A stretch of 64,000 nucleotides of DNA from Owenweeksia sp. (GCA_002695025.1 NZNV01000033.1:1-64000), one strand, 5' to 3'; shown: positions 26,194-35,448, numbered from the stretch's first letter. The notes: generated by a model from the letters alone, not told the origin. Program-made: numbers and translations.

Positions 26194-28614
26194 ATGAAGT
26201 CCAAATACGCCCTGTACTTTATAATGCTCCTTTCAGGCATTACGGAATACTCCCTTGTTGCGCAACAGGAGAAAAAGGTTTTGGCGGCTGAAAAAATAGA
26301 AGCCAAGCTCCTTATTGATGGCAAGCTGGATGATGAGGCATGGCAAAGCGCTCCGGTGGCCCAGGACTTTGTGATGCTGAACCCGGGTAACGGGGAACCG
26401 GAACCCTACGGCCTGCGCAGCCGTGTAAAGATCCTTTACAGTGATGAAGCTATTTACGTGGGGGCCATGTTATACGATAGTAAGCCGGACAGCATCCTTA
26501 CCCAGCTTACCCAGCGTGATGACTACGATCAGAATAACGACTGGTTCGGGGTATTCATCAATCCGTATAATGATGGCCTCAGTGATTTCAACTTTTACGT
26601 AACGGCAGCCGGTGTTCAGGCCGACAGCCGCACTACGGAAGAGGGTGAGGATGCCAACTGGAATACGGTTTGGGAAAGTGCCGTACAGATGCAGGACAGC
26701 GGCTGGGTGTGTGAAATACGCATCCCGTATATGGCTCTGCGCTTTCCTGAGGTACAGCGCAAGGACTGGGGGTTGAACATGGTCCGTAACATCCGTAGGA
26801 ACCGGCAGCAGTATTCGTGGAGCTATATCAATAAAAACTCCGGTTACCGCTGGGAGTACCAATGTGGATTACTCAGCGGCATGAGCAATATTGAGCCGCC
26901 TGTGCGCCTGTCATTCATGCCTTACCTTTCTTCTTATTACGACAATTATGACGGGCAGGAAAGCTATGATCTCAATGCCGGTCTGGACCTTAAATACGGC
27001 ATCAACGAGAGCTTTACGCTGGATATGACGGTAATCCCGGACTTTGGCCAGGTAGCCTATGACCAGCAGTTTGTAAACCTTTCTCCCTTTGAGAACCGCT
27101 TTGATGAGAACCGCCAGTTCTTCACGGAGGGAACTGAACTCTTTACCATTGGTGACCTCTTTTACTCACGCAGGATTGGCGGGGCACCCAAAAATATCAC
27201 CGGTCAGGCCTTACAGGACACAGGCATTGTGGAGATACGGCAACAGTACACCCGTCTCCTCAACGCCACCAAAGTTTCCGGGCGCACCAACGGCAATCTG
27301 GGTATAGGGGTACTCAACGCCATAACGGATAATAACTATACCACCACGGTAGATGCAGACGGGAATGAAAGGCAGATCCTCACCGAACCCCTTACCAATT
27401 ACAACGTACTGGTACTGGACCAACGGTTCAACCGGAATTCTTCCGTCAGTATTATCAATACCAATGTGCTGCGCAACGGCCCGGCCCCGGATGCCAATGT
27501 AGCGGGCTTACTGGCTTCCTTTTACAGCAAGAACGGGGTGTACAAAGTGGATGCTTCCGTAAAGCGCAGTGACCGTATTTTCAAGACCAATTCAGAAAGC
27601 GGCTATGAAGGAGCTCTTCGTTTTGGGGATACGGATGGCAACTGGCGCTGGACGCTCAATGAAAAACTCATTACGGAGGATTACAACATCAACGACCTGG
27701 GCTTTTTGGCGCGCAATAATCAGCTGCGGCATTACGGGGAAGTGGAATACGCCACCTTCCGGCCCAGGGGCAGGTTCAACCAGGTACGGCACAAGCTTTT
27801 TGCGGTATACAGCTCCCTATACGAGCCCTTTTTATACGAGGACTTTTACCTGGGTGGCAGCACCTTTTTCCTGTTGCGCAGCTTTATGGCCTTTGGTGGT
27901 AATTTCAAGATCAACCCGGTGGCTTCCTACGATTATTACGAGCCCCGCACCTTCGGACGCAAATTCCGCAGACCTTCAGCGGTGGAGTTCTCTTCCTTTA
28001 TTTCTACGGATTACCGTAAGGTATTTGCCCTGGATGCCACAGCCACCTACACCCACCAGGATGAATTTGGCCTGGATGCTTATGAGCTTTTACTGGAACC
28101 ACGTCTGCGTTTGGGTGATCATTTCTTTGCCCTGGGAACCATACGACTGGAACAGCTGAATAACGACCGGGGCTATGCCTCAGGCAGCGGAGATGCCATC
28201 TATTTCGGGCAACGTGATATCCGTTCCATTACCAATGCTGTAGATGCCAAATACGTTTTCACCCCTCGCCTTTCGCTCAGTATGGCGCTGCGTCATTTCT
28301 GGACCGGTATTGATTACGAGAATTTTTTCAGCCTGAAGGATGACGGCAGCCTGCAGGGCCATGATGCAAGGGTAGCGAACGATATCAACTTCAATACGTT
28401 CAACCTGGACCTGAAACTATCCTGGTGGTACGCCCCGGGCAGTGAAATGGTGCTGCTGTACCGCAACGTTATTGCCGGTTCGCAAACCGCAATTCAGTAT
28501 AATTATTTGGAAAACCTCAATACTGTGGTAAATTCGCCTATGCAAAACAATATTTCCCTCCGCCTGACCTACTTTCTCGATTATAATTCACTTCGTAAAG
28601 GTTTCAGGCAATGA
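26194..28614 (+). CDS. DUF5916 outer-membrane protein with CBM9-like N-terminal domain
   Basis: About 806 aa from the ATG at 26194, which opens a signal peptide (YALYFIMLLSGITEYSLVAQ); the frame is open further upstream but with no signal-like start. Residues about 30-240 match the CBM9-like fold (LLIDGKLDDEAWQSAPVAQD, DWFGVFINPYNDG). The rest is DUF5916, probably a beta-barrel with many Tyr/Phe strands ending in a C-terminal aromatic pattern. The function is unknown; glycan or metabolite binding at the outer membrane is inferred. A TACATTTG element lies at 26131-26138. The stop overlaps the ABC ATPase start (ATGA). Confidence 0.85.
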   Translation: MKSKYALYFIMLLSGITEYSLVAQQEKKVLAAEKIEAKLLIDGKLDDEAWQSAPVAQDFVMLNPGNGEPEPYGLRSRVKILYSDEAIYVGAMLYDSKPDSILTQLTQRDDYDQNNDWFGVFINPYNDGLSDFNFYVTAAGVQADSRTTEEGEDANWNTVWESAVQMQDSGWVCEIRIPYMALRFPEVQRKDWGLNMVRNIRRNRQQYSWSYINKNSGYRWEYQCGLLSGMSNIEPPVRLSFMPYLSSYYDNYDGQESYDLNAGLDLKYGINESFTLDMTVIPDFGQVAYDQQFVNLSPFENRFDENRQFFTEGTELFTIGDLFYSRRIGGAPKNITGQALQDTGIVEIRQQYTRLLNATKVSGRTNGNLGIGVLNAITDNNYTTTVDADGNERQILTEPLTNYNVLVLDQRFNRNSSVSIINTNVLRNGPAPDANVAGLLASFYSKNGVYKVDASVKRSDRIFKTNSESGYEGALRFGDTDGNWRWTLNEKLITEDYNINDLGFLARNNQLRHYGEVEYATFRPRGRFNQVRHKLFAVYSSLYEPFLYEDFYLGGSTFFLLRSFMAFGGNFKINPVASYDYYEPRTFGRKFRRPSAVEFSSFISTDYRKVFALDATATYTHQDEFGLDAYELLLEPRLRLGDHFFALGTIRLEQLNNDRGYASGSGDAIYFGQRDIRSITNAVDAKYVFTPRLSLSMALRHFWTGIDYENFFSLKDDGSLQGHDARVANDINFNTFNLDLKLSWWYAPGSEMVLLYRNVIAGSQTAIQYNYLENLNTVVNSPMQNNISLRLTYFLDYNSLRKGFRQ

Positions 28615-29264
28615 TCCGGGCACAGGGTATTGAAAAACACTATGGCGATCTGCAGGTGCTTAAAGGTGTGGACTTTGAGGCACAGGCCGCAGAGATCGTT
28701 ACCATTGTAGGAGCCTCGGGAGCAGGAAAGACCACTTTTTTGCAAATACTGGGTACCCTTGAAAACCCGGATAAAGGAACCCTCACGTACCAGGGTGAGA
28801 ATATCTTGCAGCGCAATGCCAAAAAACTGGCACAGTTCCGCAACGAGCATATTGGCTTTATCTTCCAGTTCCACCACCTTTTGCCGGAATTTACCGCCCT
28901 GGAAAACGTTTGCATCCCGGCCTACATCGGTAAAAAGAAAAAAAGTGAAACCGAGAAACGGGCCGCTGAATTGCTGGACTTCCTGGGTCTTTCCGAACGT
29001 ATGGACCACAAGCCTTCGCAAATGTCCGGGGGAGAACAGCAAAGAGTAGCCGTAGCCCGTGCCCTCATCAACAACCCGGATATGATTCTGGCCGATGAGC
29101 CTACCGGGAACCTGGATTCCAAAAATGCCGAAGAGATGCACCGCCTCTTCTTTCAACTCAGGGACGAGTTCAAAAGCACTTTTATTGTGATTACCCACAA
29201 CAAAGAGCTGGCAGAGCTGGGCGACCGACAGCTGACAATGGCAGACGGCATCCTCCTGAGCTGA
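28611..29264 (+). CDS. LolD-like ABC transporter ATP-binding protein
   Basis: 217 aa. Walker [14 protein letters not shown], a Q-loop in [17 protein letters not shown], signature [15 protein letters not shown] and Walker [14 protein letters not shown] are those of the MacB/LolD group, which power lipoprotein release or tripartite export. No permease is next to it; its start is translationally coupled to the DUF5916 gene instead. It may serve a LolCE-type permease encoded elsewhere. Confidence 0.92.
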   Translation: MIRAQGIEKHYGDLQVLKGVDFEAQAAEIVTIVGASGAGKTTFLQILGTLENPDKGTLTYQGENILQRNAKKLAQFRNEHIGFIFQFHHLLPEFTALENVCIPAYIGKKKKSETEKRAAELLDFLGLSERMDHKPSQMSGGEQQRVAVARALINNPDMILADEPTGNLDSKNAEEMHRLFFQLRDEFKSTFIVITHNKELAELGDRQLTMADGILLS

Positions 29265-29285
29265 TCGCTTTCCAAAGATTCCCCT

Positions 29286-29293
29286 TATTTTTG
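29286..29293 (+). promoter_or_regulatory. TAnnTTTG -7 element before SIS isomerase gene
   Basis: TATTTTTG ends 18 nt before the ATG at 29312. No clear -33 TTG is seen at 18-nt spacing (TCG instead). It suggests a separate transcription start for the KDO block. Confidence 0.4.
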
Positions 29294-29311
29294 CCGGGCA
29301 AAGACACACCT

Positions 29312-29911
29312 ATGGTAACATCCCGCATTCAAAATATTATTGAACAGGAGATACAGGCCATCCGTAACATACCTATTGACGGTATCATACAGGATGCTAT
29401 TGACCTTATCTACCAACAAGTCCATCAGAAAAATGGCAAAGTGGTAGTGAGCGGTATGGGAAAAGCCGGGCAAATAGGCGTGAATATTGCCACTACCCTG
29501 AGCAGTACCGGCACTCCTGCTATTTTCCTGCACCCGGCTGAAGCCCAACATGGCGACCTGGGGGTAGTACAGTCCAACGATGTGATGTTCCTGATCTCCA
29601 ACTCCGGTAAAACCCGCGAGATCATCGAGATGGAACACCTGGTGAAAAAGCTGCGCCCCGGTATTAAGATCATCGGGCTTACCGGAAACCCGGATGGGGA
29701 GCTGGCCGGTTTCAGCGATGTGGTATTGAACACCGGTAACCCCAAAGAGGTGTGCCCCCTGGGGTTGACCCCTACTACCTCCACTACGGTGATGACCGTG
29801 GTGGGTGATGTATTAGTAGTAATGCTGATGGAAAAGATCGGCTTCAGCAAGGAAGAGTACGCCAAACGCCACCACAGCGGTTACCTGGGGCACCGGGCGC
29901 GGACCGAATAA
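29312..29911 (+). CDS. KpsF/GutQ-type sugar-phosphate isomerase, SIS domain only (KdsD-like)
   Basis: About 199 aa from the ATG at 29312; the in-frame TTG at 29291 overlaps the promoter-like box. The KpsF/KdsD SIS pattern is clear (VVVSGMGKAGQIG, LHPAEAQHGDLG, SNSGKTREI, CPLGLTPTTSTTVM). KdsD converts ribulose-5-phosphate to arabinose-5-phosphate, the first step of KDO synthesis. The two CBS domains of the E. coli enzyme are missing, so this is the short form. The following kdsA and kdsC genes support the KDO role. Confidence 0.9.
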   Translation: MVTSRIQNIIEQEIQAIRNIPIDGIIQDAIDLIYQQVHQKNGKVVVSGMGKAGQIGVNIATTLSSTGTPAIFLHPAEAQHGDLGVVQSNDVMFLISNSGKTREIIEMEHLVKKLRPGIKIIGLTGNPDGELAGFSDVVLNTGNPKEVCPLGLTPTTSTTVMTVVGDVLVVMLMEKIGFSKEEYAKRHHSGYLGHRARTE

Positions 29912-29954
29912 TTAAGCTGCCCGTAATCTTAAATTTCAGAGCTTCGTAAATCCT

Positions 29955-30734
29955 ATGGAAAAATTCACACTTATAGCCGGCCCCTGCGCCATTGAAAACG
30001 ATACTACTCCTTTTGAAATAGCCCGCAGGGTAAAGGAGATCTGCGACAAGCTGGACATCCGCTACATTTTTAAAGGTAGTTACCGCAAGGCCAACCGCTC
30101 CCGCCTGGACAGCTTCACCGGTATTGGCGATGAAAAAGCGCTGGAAATACTGCAAGCTGTGGGTAAAGAGCTGGGCGTAGAAACCATTACCGATGTACAC
30201 GAAAGTCATGAGCCGGCTACGGTAGCGAAATACGTAGATCATATCCAGATACCCGCTTTCCTGTGTCGCCAGACGGAATTGCTGCTGGCAGCCGGAGAAA
30301 CCGGCAAGGGTGTGAATATCAAAAAAGGACAATTCCTTTCCCCGGAAGCCATGAAATTCCCGGTGGAGAAAGTACAGTCCACCGGAAACAATAACGTTTG
30401 GGTGTGCGAGCGCGGGGTGTCCTTCGGCTACTCCGATCTTATTGTAGACGCTACGGCCATTCACCGTTTAAAGCAGCTGGGCGTTCCCGTGATCATGGAT
30501 TGCACCCACTCGGTACAAAAGCCTAATAAAACAGAAGGCGTTACCGGTGGAGATCCCAGCCTGATAGAGACCATAGCCTTATCCGCTATGGCTACCGGTG
30601 CCGATGGTTTTTTTATTGAAACCCATCCTGATCCTAAATCTGCGAAAAGCGATCCTCATACCATGTTGCAGTTGGATAAACTGGAAGGCATACTCACCAA
30701 AGCTATGAACATCCGAAAAGCACTCCATGCATAA
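29955..30734 (+). CDS. kdsA: 3-deoxy-8-phosphooctulonate synthase (KDO-8-P synthase)
   Basis: 259 aa. Typical KdsA sequence: LIAGPCAIEN at the N-terminus, FKGSYRKANRS, ERGVSFGYSDLIVDA and FIETHPDPKSAKSD. It condenses arabinose-5-phosphate with PEP to give KDO-8-phosphate for lipid A-core synthesis. It follows the SIS gene by 43 nt, and its end overlaps kdsC by 8 nt. Confidence 0.96.
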   Translation: MEKFTLIAGPCAIENDTTPFEIARRVKEICDKLDIRYIFKGSYRKANRSRLDSFTGIGDEKALEILQAVGKELGVETITDVHESHEPATVAKYVDHIQIPAFLCRQTELLLAAGETGKGVNIKKGQFLSPEAMKFPVEKVQSTGNNNVWVCERGVSFGYSDLIVDATAIHRLKQLGVPVIMDCTHSVQKPNKTEGVTGGDPSLIETIALSAMATGADGFFIETHPDPKSAKSDPHTMLQLDKLEGILTKAMNIRKALHA

Positions 30735-31362
30735 GCTCATCCCCAACCTGCAAAAGCTCAGGGAGCTGGGTGCCATAGAGACTTACCCGGAAAATCCCGA
30801 CCTGGAGTACGTGGTATCGCTGGCCGAAGACCTGGAAATCACCATAGATCAGCTGATCTACGAAGAAGTGGTGGCCGATGACCTTCCGGAACGTATCAGC
30901 CACATTAAAATGCTGGTGATGGACTGTGACGGAGTTCTTACGGACGGAGGTATGTACTTCACTAAAAACGGGGATGAGATCAAACGCTTTAACGCCAAGG
31001 ATGGCCTGGGCATCAAAACCCTGATGAAAGCAGGCTTTCAAACCGGCATTATCAGTGCGGGGATAAGTACCGGCCTGGTGGAAAAGCGGGCTGAAATGCT
31101 GGGTGTACCTCATGTTTATGTAGGTCAGGATCCTAAAATTGAAGTACTGGAAGGCTGGCTTAAAAAACTGGGTTTAAGCATTGAAGAGATCGCTTACATC
31201 GGTGACGACCTCACCGACCTGCCTGTTCTTGAAAAAGCCGGACTGGCCGCTTGCCCTTCTGATGCAGCGCTGGCGGTGCGGGAACAATGCGATATTGTAT
31301 TGGAAACACCCGGTGGAGCCGGTTGTATCCGTGAACTGGTAGATCTTTATATCCTAAGCTGA
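30727..31362 (+). CDS. kdsC: KDO-8-phosphate phosphatase (HAD) with N-terminal extension
   Basis: 211 aa. The C-terminal ~150 residues are a classic KdsC C0 HAD phosphatase: nucleophile motif DCDGVLTDG (Asp66, Asp68), GIISAG, and YIGDDLTDLPVL. It removes phosphate from KDO-8-P. Standard KdsC begins just before the nucleophile; here about 58 extra residues precede it, ending VSLAEDLEITIDQLIYEE, which looks like the last helices of an Xre-type helix-turn-helix domain. The start lies inside the kdsA end, so the extension appears genuine rather than a mis-start. An internal ATG exists at 30910. Confidence 0.9.
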   Translation: MHKLIPNLQKLRELGAIETYPENPDLEYVVSLAEDLEITIDQLIYEEVVADDLPERISHIKMLVMDCDGVLTDGGMYFTKNGDEIKRFNAKDGLGIKTLMKAGFQTGIISAGISTGLVEKRAEMLGVPHVYVGQDPKIEVLEGWLKKLGLSIEEIAYIGDDLTDLPVLEKAGLAACPSDAALAVREQCDIVLETPGGAGCIRELVDLYILS

Positions 31363-31661
31363 TGGCTGAATATTCTATCTCCGATAATACCGGGGAAAAA
31401 CGTTACGAAATGCACCTTACTGGTGATCAAATGGCCTACATTGAGTACATAAAGGCCCAGAACAAGGTTTATCTTACCCATACTGAAGTCCCTAAAACAT
31501 TGGGAGGTCAGGGTATCGGATCCAAAATAGTGGAGCTGGTGCTTAAGGAAATAGACCAGCAGAAGCTGGAACTGGTTCCCCTCTGCCCTTTTGTGGTTCA
31601 CTTTTTAAAAGAACACCCCAAGTGGCAAAGGCTGGTGATGAAGGGCATTAATCTGGATTAA
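31362..31661 (+). CDS. Small GNAT-family N-acetyltransferase (NATD1/YjdJ-like)
   Basis: 99 aa. Start and kdsC stop share one base (TGATG). The mini-GNAT pattern is visible: YEMHLTGDQMAYIEYI, then VYLTHTEVPKTLGGQGIGSK, where the QGIGSK loop binds acetyl-CoA pyrophosphate, and ELVPLCPFVVHFLKEHP. These compact enzymes have uncertain substrates. Last gene of the KDO-containing run. Confidence 0.9.
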   Translation: MAEYSISDNTGEKRYEMHLTGDQMAYIEYIKAQNKVYLTHTEVPKTLGGQGIGSKIVELVLKEIDQQKLELVPLCPFVVHFLKEHPKWQRLVMKGINLD

Positions 31662-31696
31662 AAAAGCCCCGGCAGCGGGCGCATACCAGGGCTCTT
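31660..31696 (-). terminator. Terminator between convergent genes
   Basis: AGCCC-CGG and CCA-GGGCT form a stem with one mismatch. The A tract at 31659-31665 gives a T run on the minus strand, so it terminates the T9SS propeller gene. Confidence 0.65.
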
Positions 31697-31714
31697 GGGT
31701 CAACAGGGATTCTT

Positions 31715-34204
31715 CTATTCCTTCATTATTTTTTGCACGGAGGTGGTTCCATCTTCAAACTGCAGTTGTACCAGGTAAACCCCGGTTGGCAATTCAGCTA
31801 TATCGATGCTGTACCATTCCCGGGTAATATCCTTAAGCTTTACACCGTTCATGGTGAACATCCGTACTGTTTGGATGGCCAGCTCTTCACCCTCCCGGAT
31901 AAAGAGCCGCGTACGGGCTGGGTTGGGATAGATAAATGCCTGTGGAGACTTTGTTTCTTCCCTCAGGGACACTACGTTCTCCAAACAGCCTTCATTATTT
32001 GCAGCGTAAAAACTACGCAGGTCCGCAGCCCTGGATTTAAGCAGATTCAGTGATGCCATGAAATCCGGAGAGCTTTGATCACGCGCCTGTAAAAAAGCGA
32101 TCTCAAAACAATAACTCTCATTGTCCTGCAAGGTAACCTCAGACCCCACCCCTAAACTTCTCATATCCCCTTCCAGGTAGACCGGCTGGAACCACTGGTC
32201 CTTATCATTAAAATGGAAATTGGTGGCGGGGTAACTGCCCATAGGATCATAACCGTCACCATTACGGTTATTGCTGGGCCCGGAAGGGTTTTCGAGACGT
32301 AATAATGATCCATCTAACCACTTCTGATCCATATAATTTATAAAATTTGCGGCATTCTCAGGAGCATGCATTGCATCTGGTCCGTTAAGCGAATAGGAAA
32401 GGTAATTCAGGGTGCCCCGCAATGAGTCCGAAAGGAAAAGAATACCTGAGGCCGGGGGGAAGGCTCCAAATCCCAAGGGTCCTTCATCATTGCTATCCCC
32501 ATTATAGCTGTACATCAGGTTTAACCGGCTATCACAGCCTACACGGTCATCCCATGGAGCCCCAAGGTCAAAATCACTCCAAAAGCCCGTTTTGAAATTG
32601 GTTAGTGTAGTCCCGGAGCGATTGAAAATGCGGTACCCCAGGAAGATAGTATTAGCCAGGGCTTCATCCGTAGTATCAAAGGCATAAGCCATACAATGTA
32701 TCTCCACCCCAACAGGCACACTTTCCGTTTGTAAGGATAGCCCACGGGTATCATTGATTATAAAATAGATAGCTTCATCTCCTTTGATATAGGGATATTC
32801 GCCCATATAGGGTTCATAAATACCGTTGTTGTTCAGGTCTTCAAAGGGCGCCAGGACGGGAGCCTCTCCTTTCAGCACATCGCCATTGCCCGGCCAGTTT
32901 AAGATTGCCTCGGGAATACTATAACCGGGAGTATTGTAATTAGCTTTGAAATCGGCAATCTGTGCTTTATTTACCTTCCACACACGGTCGTAACGATGGA
33001 TGTAATCAGAATCGTAGAGACCGGATACCGGTCCGGAGTTAAAATCGCGAAGAAGTGCATAGGTAGCTGCGGAAACTTTTTCGTTTCCCCCCGAAGAACC
33101 TTTAACCCATAAATTGGAGGTATAAATATAGCCTGGGCCCCCGGGTACATTGGGACGAATATCACTGAACTCCTCACCTTCCGGGTTCAGGAACAAGTCT
33201 CCACCTTTGTAAAATCCCGCCTTAATTCCATTAACCGCAAGGGTACCATAGGACTCAGCACTACTAATATGTGTCTTTGAAACATAATTGGTATAAGCCA
33301 CTTCTCCCCCCAGCCAGAAAGAACCGGGTTCGCGGCTGCTGTACAGACCCGAGGACTGGCCGGAAAGACATATTTCGGCCTGTAGGGTATCTGTAATTGT
33401 GTCCCTTTTACGGATCAGGTAATTCTGCGTGTTTTTACTTAGAAAATAAAGGTCTGTACCATCAATAGTAAAATCCAAAGCGTTGCCGGGAAGGGTGCTC
33501 CATACCCCATCTTTATATTGGGAGAGTACACCTCCAAGGGCCAGGGTGTACATAGTGCCTGCCGTATCAAACTTTAATTGGTTAACCCTGCGACCAGCAA
33601 TATTGGTAGAATTATCCGGCACCGAATTCCAGGCGGTACCGTCAAAATACATGATCTGGGTAGTTTGTGAACGGCTGGAAGCATAAACATCCGTGCCGTT
33701 GGCACCAATGGCCCACACATCATTATTGGAAAAGGGGGTATATATGTTAAAGTTGACACCTGTGGCGTCCAGCATGGCTATTCCTTTATCCGTGGCCACC
33801 CACAAACGATCGTTCCCATCCACCGTGATATCATTCACATTACTGCTGGGAAGGCCGTTAAAGGGCGCAAAATTCAGCCAGTTAAAACCATCGTAGCGGA
33901 AGATACCGCTTTCTTCTGTGGCAGCCCACATATAACCGTCCGCTTCCACCAGTTTAAAAACGGGCACGGCATTGCCGGCACTGGGTAATATCGGATCGTA
34001 AACCACCGGGCTGTTCAAATCATCCATGCGAAATACGCCCCTGGTAGTAGCCACCCAGATGGTACTGTCTGTCGCTTCGTATACCTGTTGAATATGGCCA
34101 CTTCCGCCAACATATTTATAAAGGCAAGGTTGTGCGTACAAAAAGGGGCCTGTAAGAAGCAGGCTAATAAAGGTGTAAAACCTCCATTGAGTAATCGTTT
34201 TCAT
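31715..34204 (-). CDS. T9SS-exported protein with beta-propeller N-terminal domain
   Basis: 829 aa. A signal peptide (FYTFISLLLTGPFLYAQ) is followed by short repeats with the sensor-propeller pattern of two-component regulators (DSTIWVATTRGVFRMDD, GYMWAATEESGIFRYDG, DRLWVATDKGIAMLD). A long Asn/Gly/Asp-rich middle region follows, and then a T9SS type A sorting domain (YPNPARTRLFIREGEE ... PTGVYLVQLQFEDG). Expected at the cell surface or secreted. Finding a ligand-sensor propeller on a T9SS cargo instead of a histidine kinase is less usual. Function unknown. Confidence 0.88.
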   Translation of the reverse strand: MKTITQWRFYTFISLLLTGPFLYAQPCLYKYVGGSGHIQQVYEATDSTIWVATTRGVFRMDDLNSPVVYDPILPSAGNAVPVFKLVEADGYMWAATEESGIFRYDGFNWLNFAPFNGLPSSNVNDITVDGNDRLWVATDKGIAMLDATGVNFNIYTPFSNNDVWAIGANGTDVYASSRSQTTQIMYFDGTAWNSVPDNSTNIAGRRVNQLKFDTAGTMYTLALGGVLSQYKDGVWSTLPGNALDFTIDGTDLYFLSKNTQNYLIRKRDTITDTLQAEICLSGQSSGLYSSREPGSFWLGGEVAYTNYVSKTHISSAESYGTLAVNGIKAGFYKGGDLFLNPEGEEFSDIRPNVPGGPGYIYTSNLWVKGSSGGNEKVSAATYALLRDFNSGPVSGLYDSDYIHRYDRVWKVNKAQIADFKANYNTPGYSIPEAILNWPGNGDVLKGEAPVLAPFEDLNNNGIYEPYMGEYPYIKGDEAIYFIINDTRGLSLQTESVPVGVEIHCMAYAFDTTDEALANTIFLGYRIFNRSGTTLTNFKTGFWSDFDLGAPWDDRVGCDSRLNLMYSYNGDSNDEGPLGFGAFPPASGILFLSDSLRGTLNYLSYSLNGPDAMHAPENAANFINYMDQKWLDGSLLRLENPSGPSNNRNGDGYDPMGSYPATNFHFNDKDQWFQPVYLEGDMRSLGVGSEVTLQDNESYCFEIAFLQARDQSSPDFMASLNLLKSRAADLRSFYAANNEGCLENVVSLREETKSPQAFIYPNPARTRLFIREGEELAIQTVRMFTMNGVKLKDITREWYSIDIAELPTGVYLVQLQFEDGTTSVQKIMKE

Positions 34205-34325
34205 AGCAGAATTATTGGGTTAATTTTATTGGGTTATCTAATAGACCTATCAGCTTTATAATAGTTGCCTGGTTTTTCCGGAACATTGAGGAGAAATGTC
34301 AGTTAGTTTATGAAAACAAGCACTT

Positions 34326-34760
34326 ATGAACATCTTTGAATCACTGCGTGAAGACCACCAAAAACAACGTACCCTGGTAGATATCCTGGTAAAAACCCAC
34401 GGAGACAGCGAAGGGCGGGATGAGATCTTCCAAAAACTCAAACACGAATTACAGATCCATGCGGATGCGGAAGAACGCTACTTTTACAAGCCCCTTATTG
34501 ATAGTGACCTGACGCAGGAAAAAGCCCGTCACAGTATTGCAGAGCATCATGAAATGGATGAACTGATCGAAGAACTGGAAAATACGGATTATAGTTCGCC
34601 CCACTGGGTGGCGGTAGCCAAAAAGCTGCACGAACGGGTGCATCACCACCTGGATGAAGAGGAGCATGAAGTTTTTCAAATGGCCGGGAAAGCCCTGAAT
34701 GAAACCCAAAAAACTACTTTAGGGCAGAATTACCGTAAAGCCATCGAAGAGAACCGATGA
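34326..34760 (+). CDS. Hemerythrin HHE-domain protein
   Basis: 144 aa. The metal ligands of the HHE fold are in place: LREDHQKQR, HADAEERYFY, EHHEMDELI and HHHLDEEEHEVF. Such four-helix proteins bind a non-haem di-iron site and sense or store oxygen, NO or iron. The stop overlaps the start of the next gene (ATGA), coupling it to a dipeptidase. Confidence 0.93.
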   Translation: MNIFESLREDHQKQRTLVDILVKTHGDSEGRDEIFQKLKHELQIHADAEERYFYKPLIDSDLTQEKARHSIAEHHEMDELIEELENTDYSSPHWVAVAKKLHERVHHHLDEEEHEVFQMAGKALNETQKTTLGQNYRKAIEENR

Positions 34761-35431
34761 AAAAACTGCTTTTTATGGCGCTGGGGAGCCTCCTGGCTTT
34801 TATTCCTGCGCAGCATAAGCTGCCGGAGGGATTTGTATACGTGGAGGACTACATCCCCTCGCTACAGGTAGAGTTGCGTTATACTTCCCAAAACAACTTT
34901 ATGGGACGCCCGGTGAACGGTTACGAATCCCGAAAGTGTATCCTTAGTATGCAAGCTACCAATGCCCTGAAAGCGGTACAGGCTGATCTGGCGCAAAAGA
35001 AGCTTGGACTCAAGGTATTTGACGCCTACCGTCCTCAACGGGCCGTGAACGACTTTGTAGAATGGGCCAAAGACCTCAGCGACACTGCCATGAAATCATC
35101 CTACTATCCTCAGGTGAAGAAATCAGAGCTTTTCGAGAAAGGCTACATCGCAGCACGCTCCAGCCATAGCCGGGGCAGCACGGTAGATGTAACCCTTGTA
35201 TACCTGGAAGACGGTAAAGAGGTAGATATGGGTACGCCTTACGATTACTTCAGCCCGGTATCCTGGCCTACCCACATGGCTTCCATTACCGAAACGCAAT
35301 ACGTGAACCGCATGTTATTACAAAGAAGTATGGAGAAACACGGTTTCCTGCATTTACCTACTGAATGGTGGCATTTTACGCTAGACGGGGAACCTTTTCC
35401 GGATACTTATTTTGACTTTCCCGTACGGTAA
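34757..35431 (+). CDS. D-alanyl-D-alanine dipeptidase (VanX/DdpX family, M15D)
   Basis: 224 aa with a signal peptide (LLFMALGSLLAFIPAQ). VanX-family features: FDAYRPQRAV, zinc motif SSHSRGSTVDVTL and EWWHF. It cleaves D-Ala-D-Ala, here in the periplasm, probably for peptidoglycan recycling or nutrition rather than vancomycin resistance, since vanH/vanA are absent. Translational coupling to a hemerythrin is unexplained. Confidence 0.92.
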   Translation: MKKLLFMALGSLLAFIPAQHKLPEGFVYVEDYIPSLQVELRYTSQNNFMGRPVNGYESRKCILSMQATNALKAVQADLAQKKLGLKVFDAYRPQRAVNDFVEWAKDLSDTAMKSSYYPQVKKSELFEKGYIAARSSHSRGSTVDVTLVYLEDGKEVDMGTPYDYFSPVSWPTHMASITETQYVNRMLLQRSMEKHGFLHLPTEWWHFTLDGEPFPDTYFDFPVR

Positions 35432-35448
35432 CCGGGGCTAAGCTCCTT

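Noticed and set aside
34757-35431. Vancomycin-resistance operon
   Set aside because: Only a VanX-like dipeptidase is present; vanH, vanA and a VanRS pair are absent, so a resistance role is not supported.
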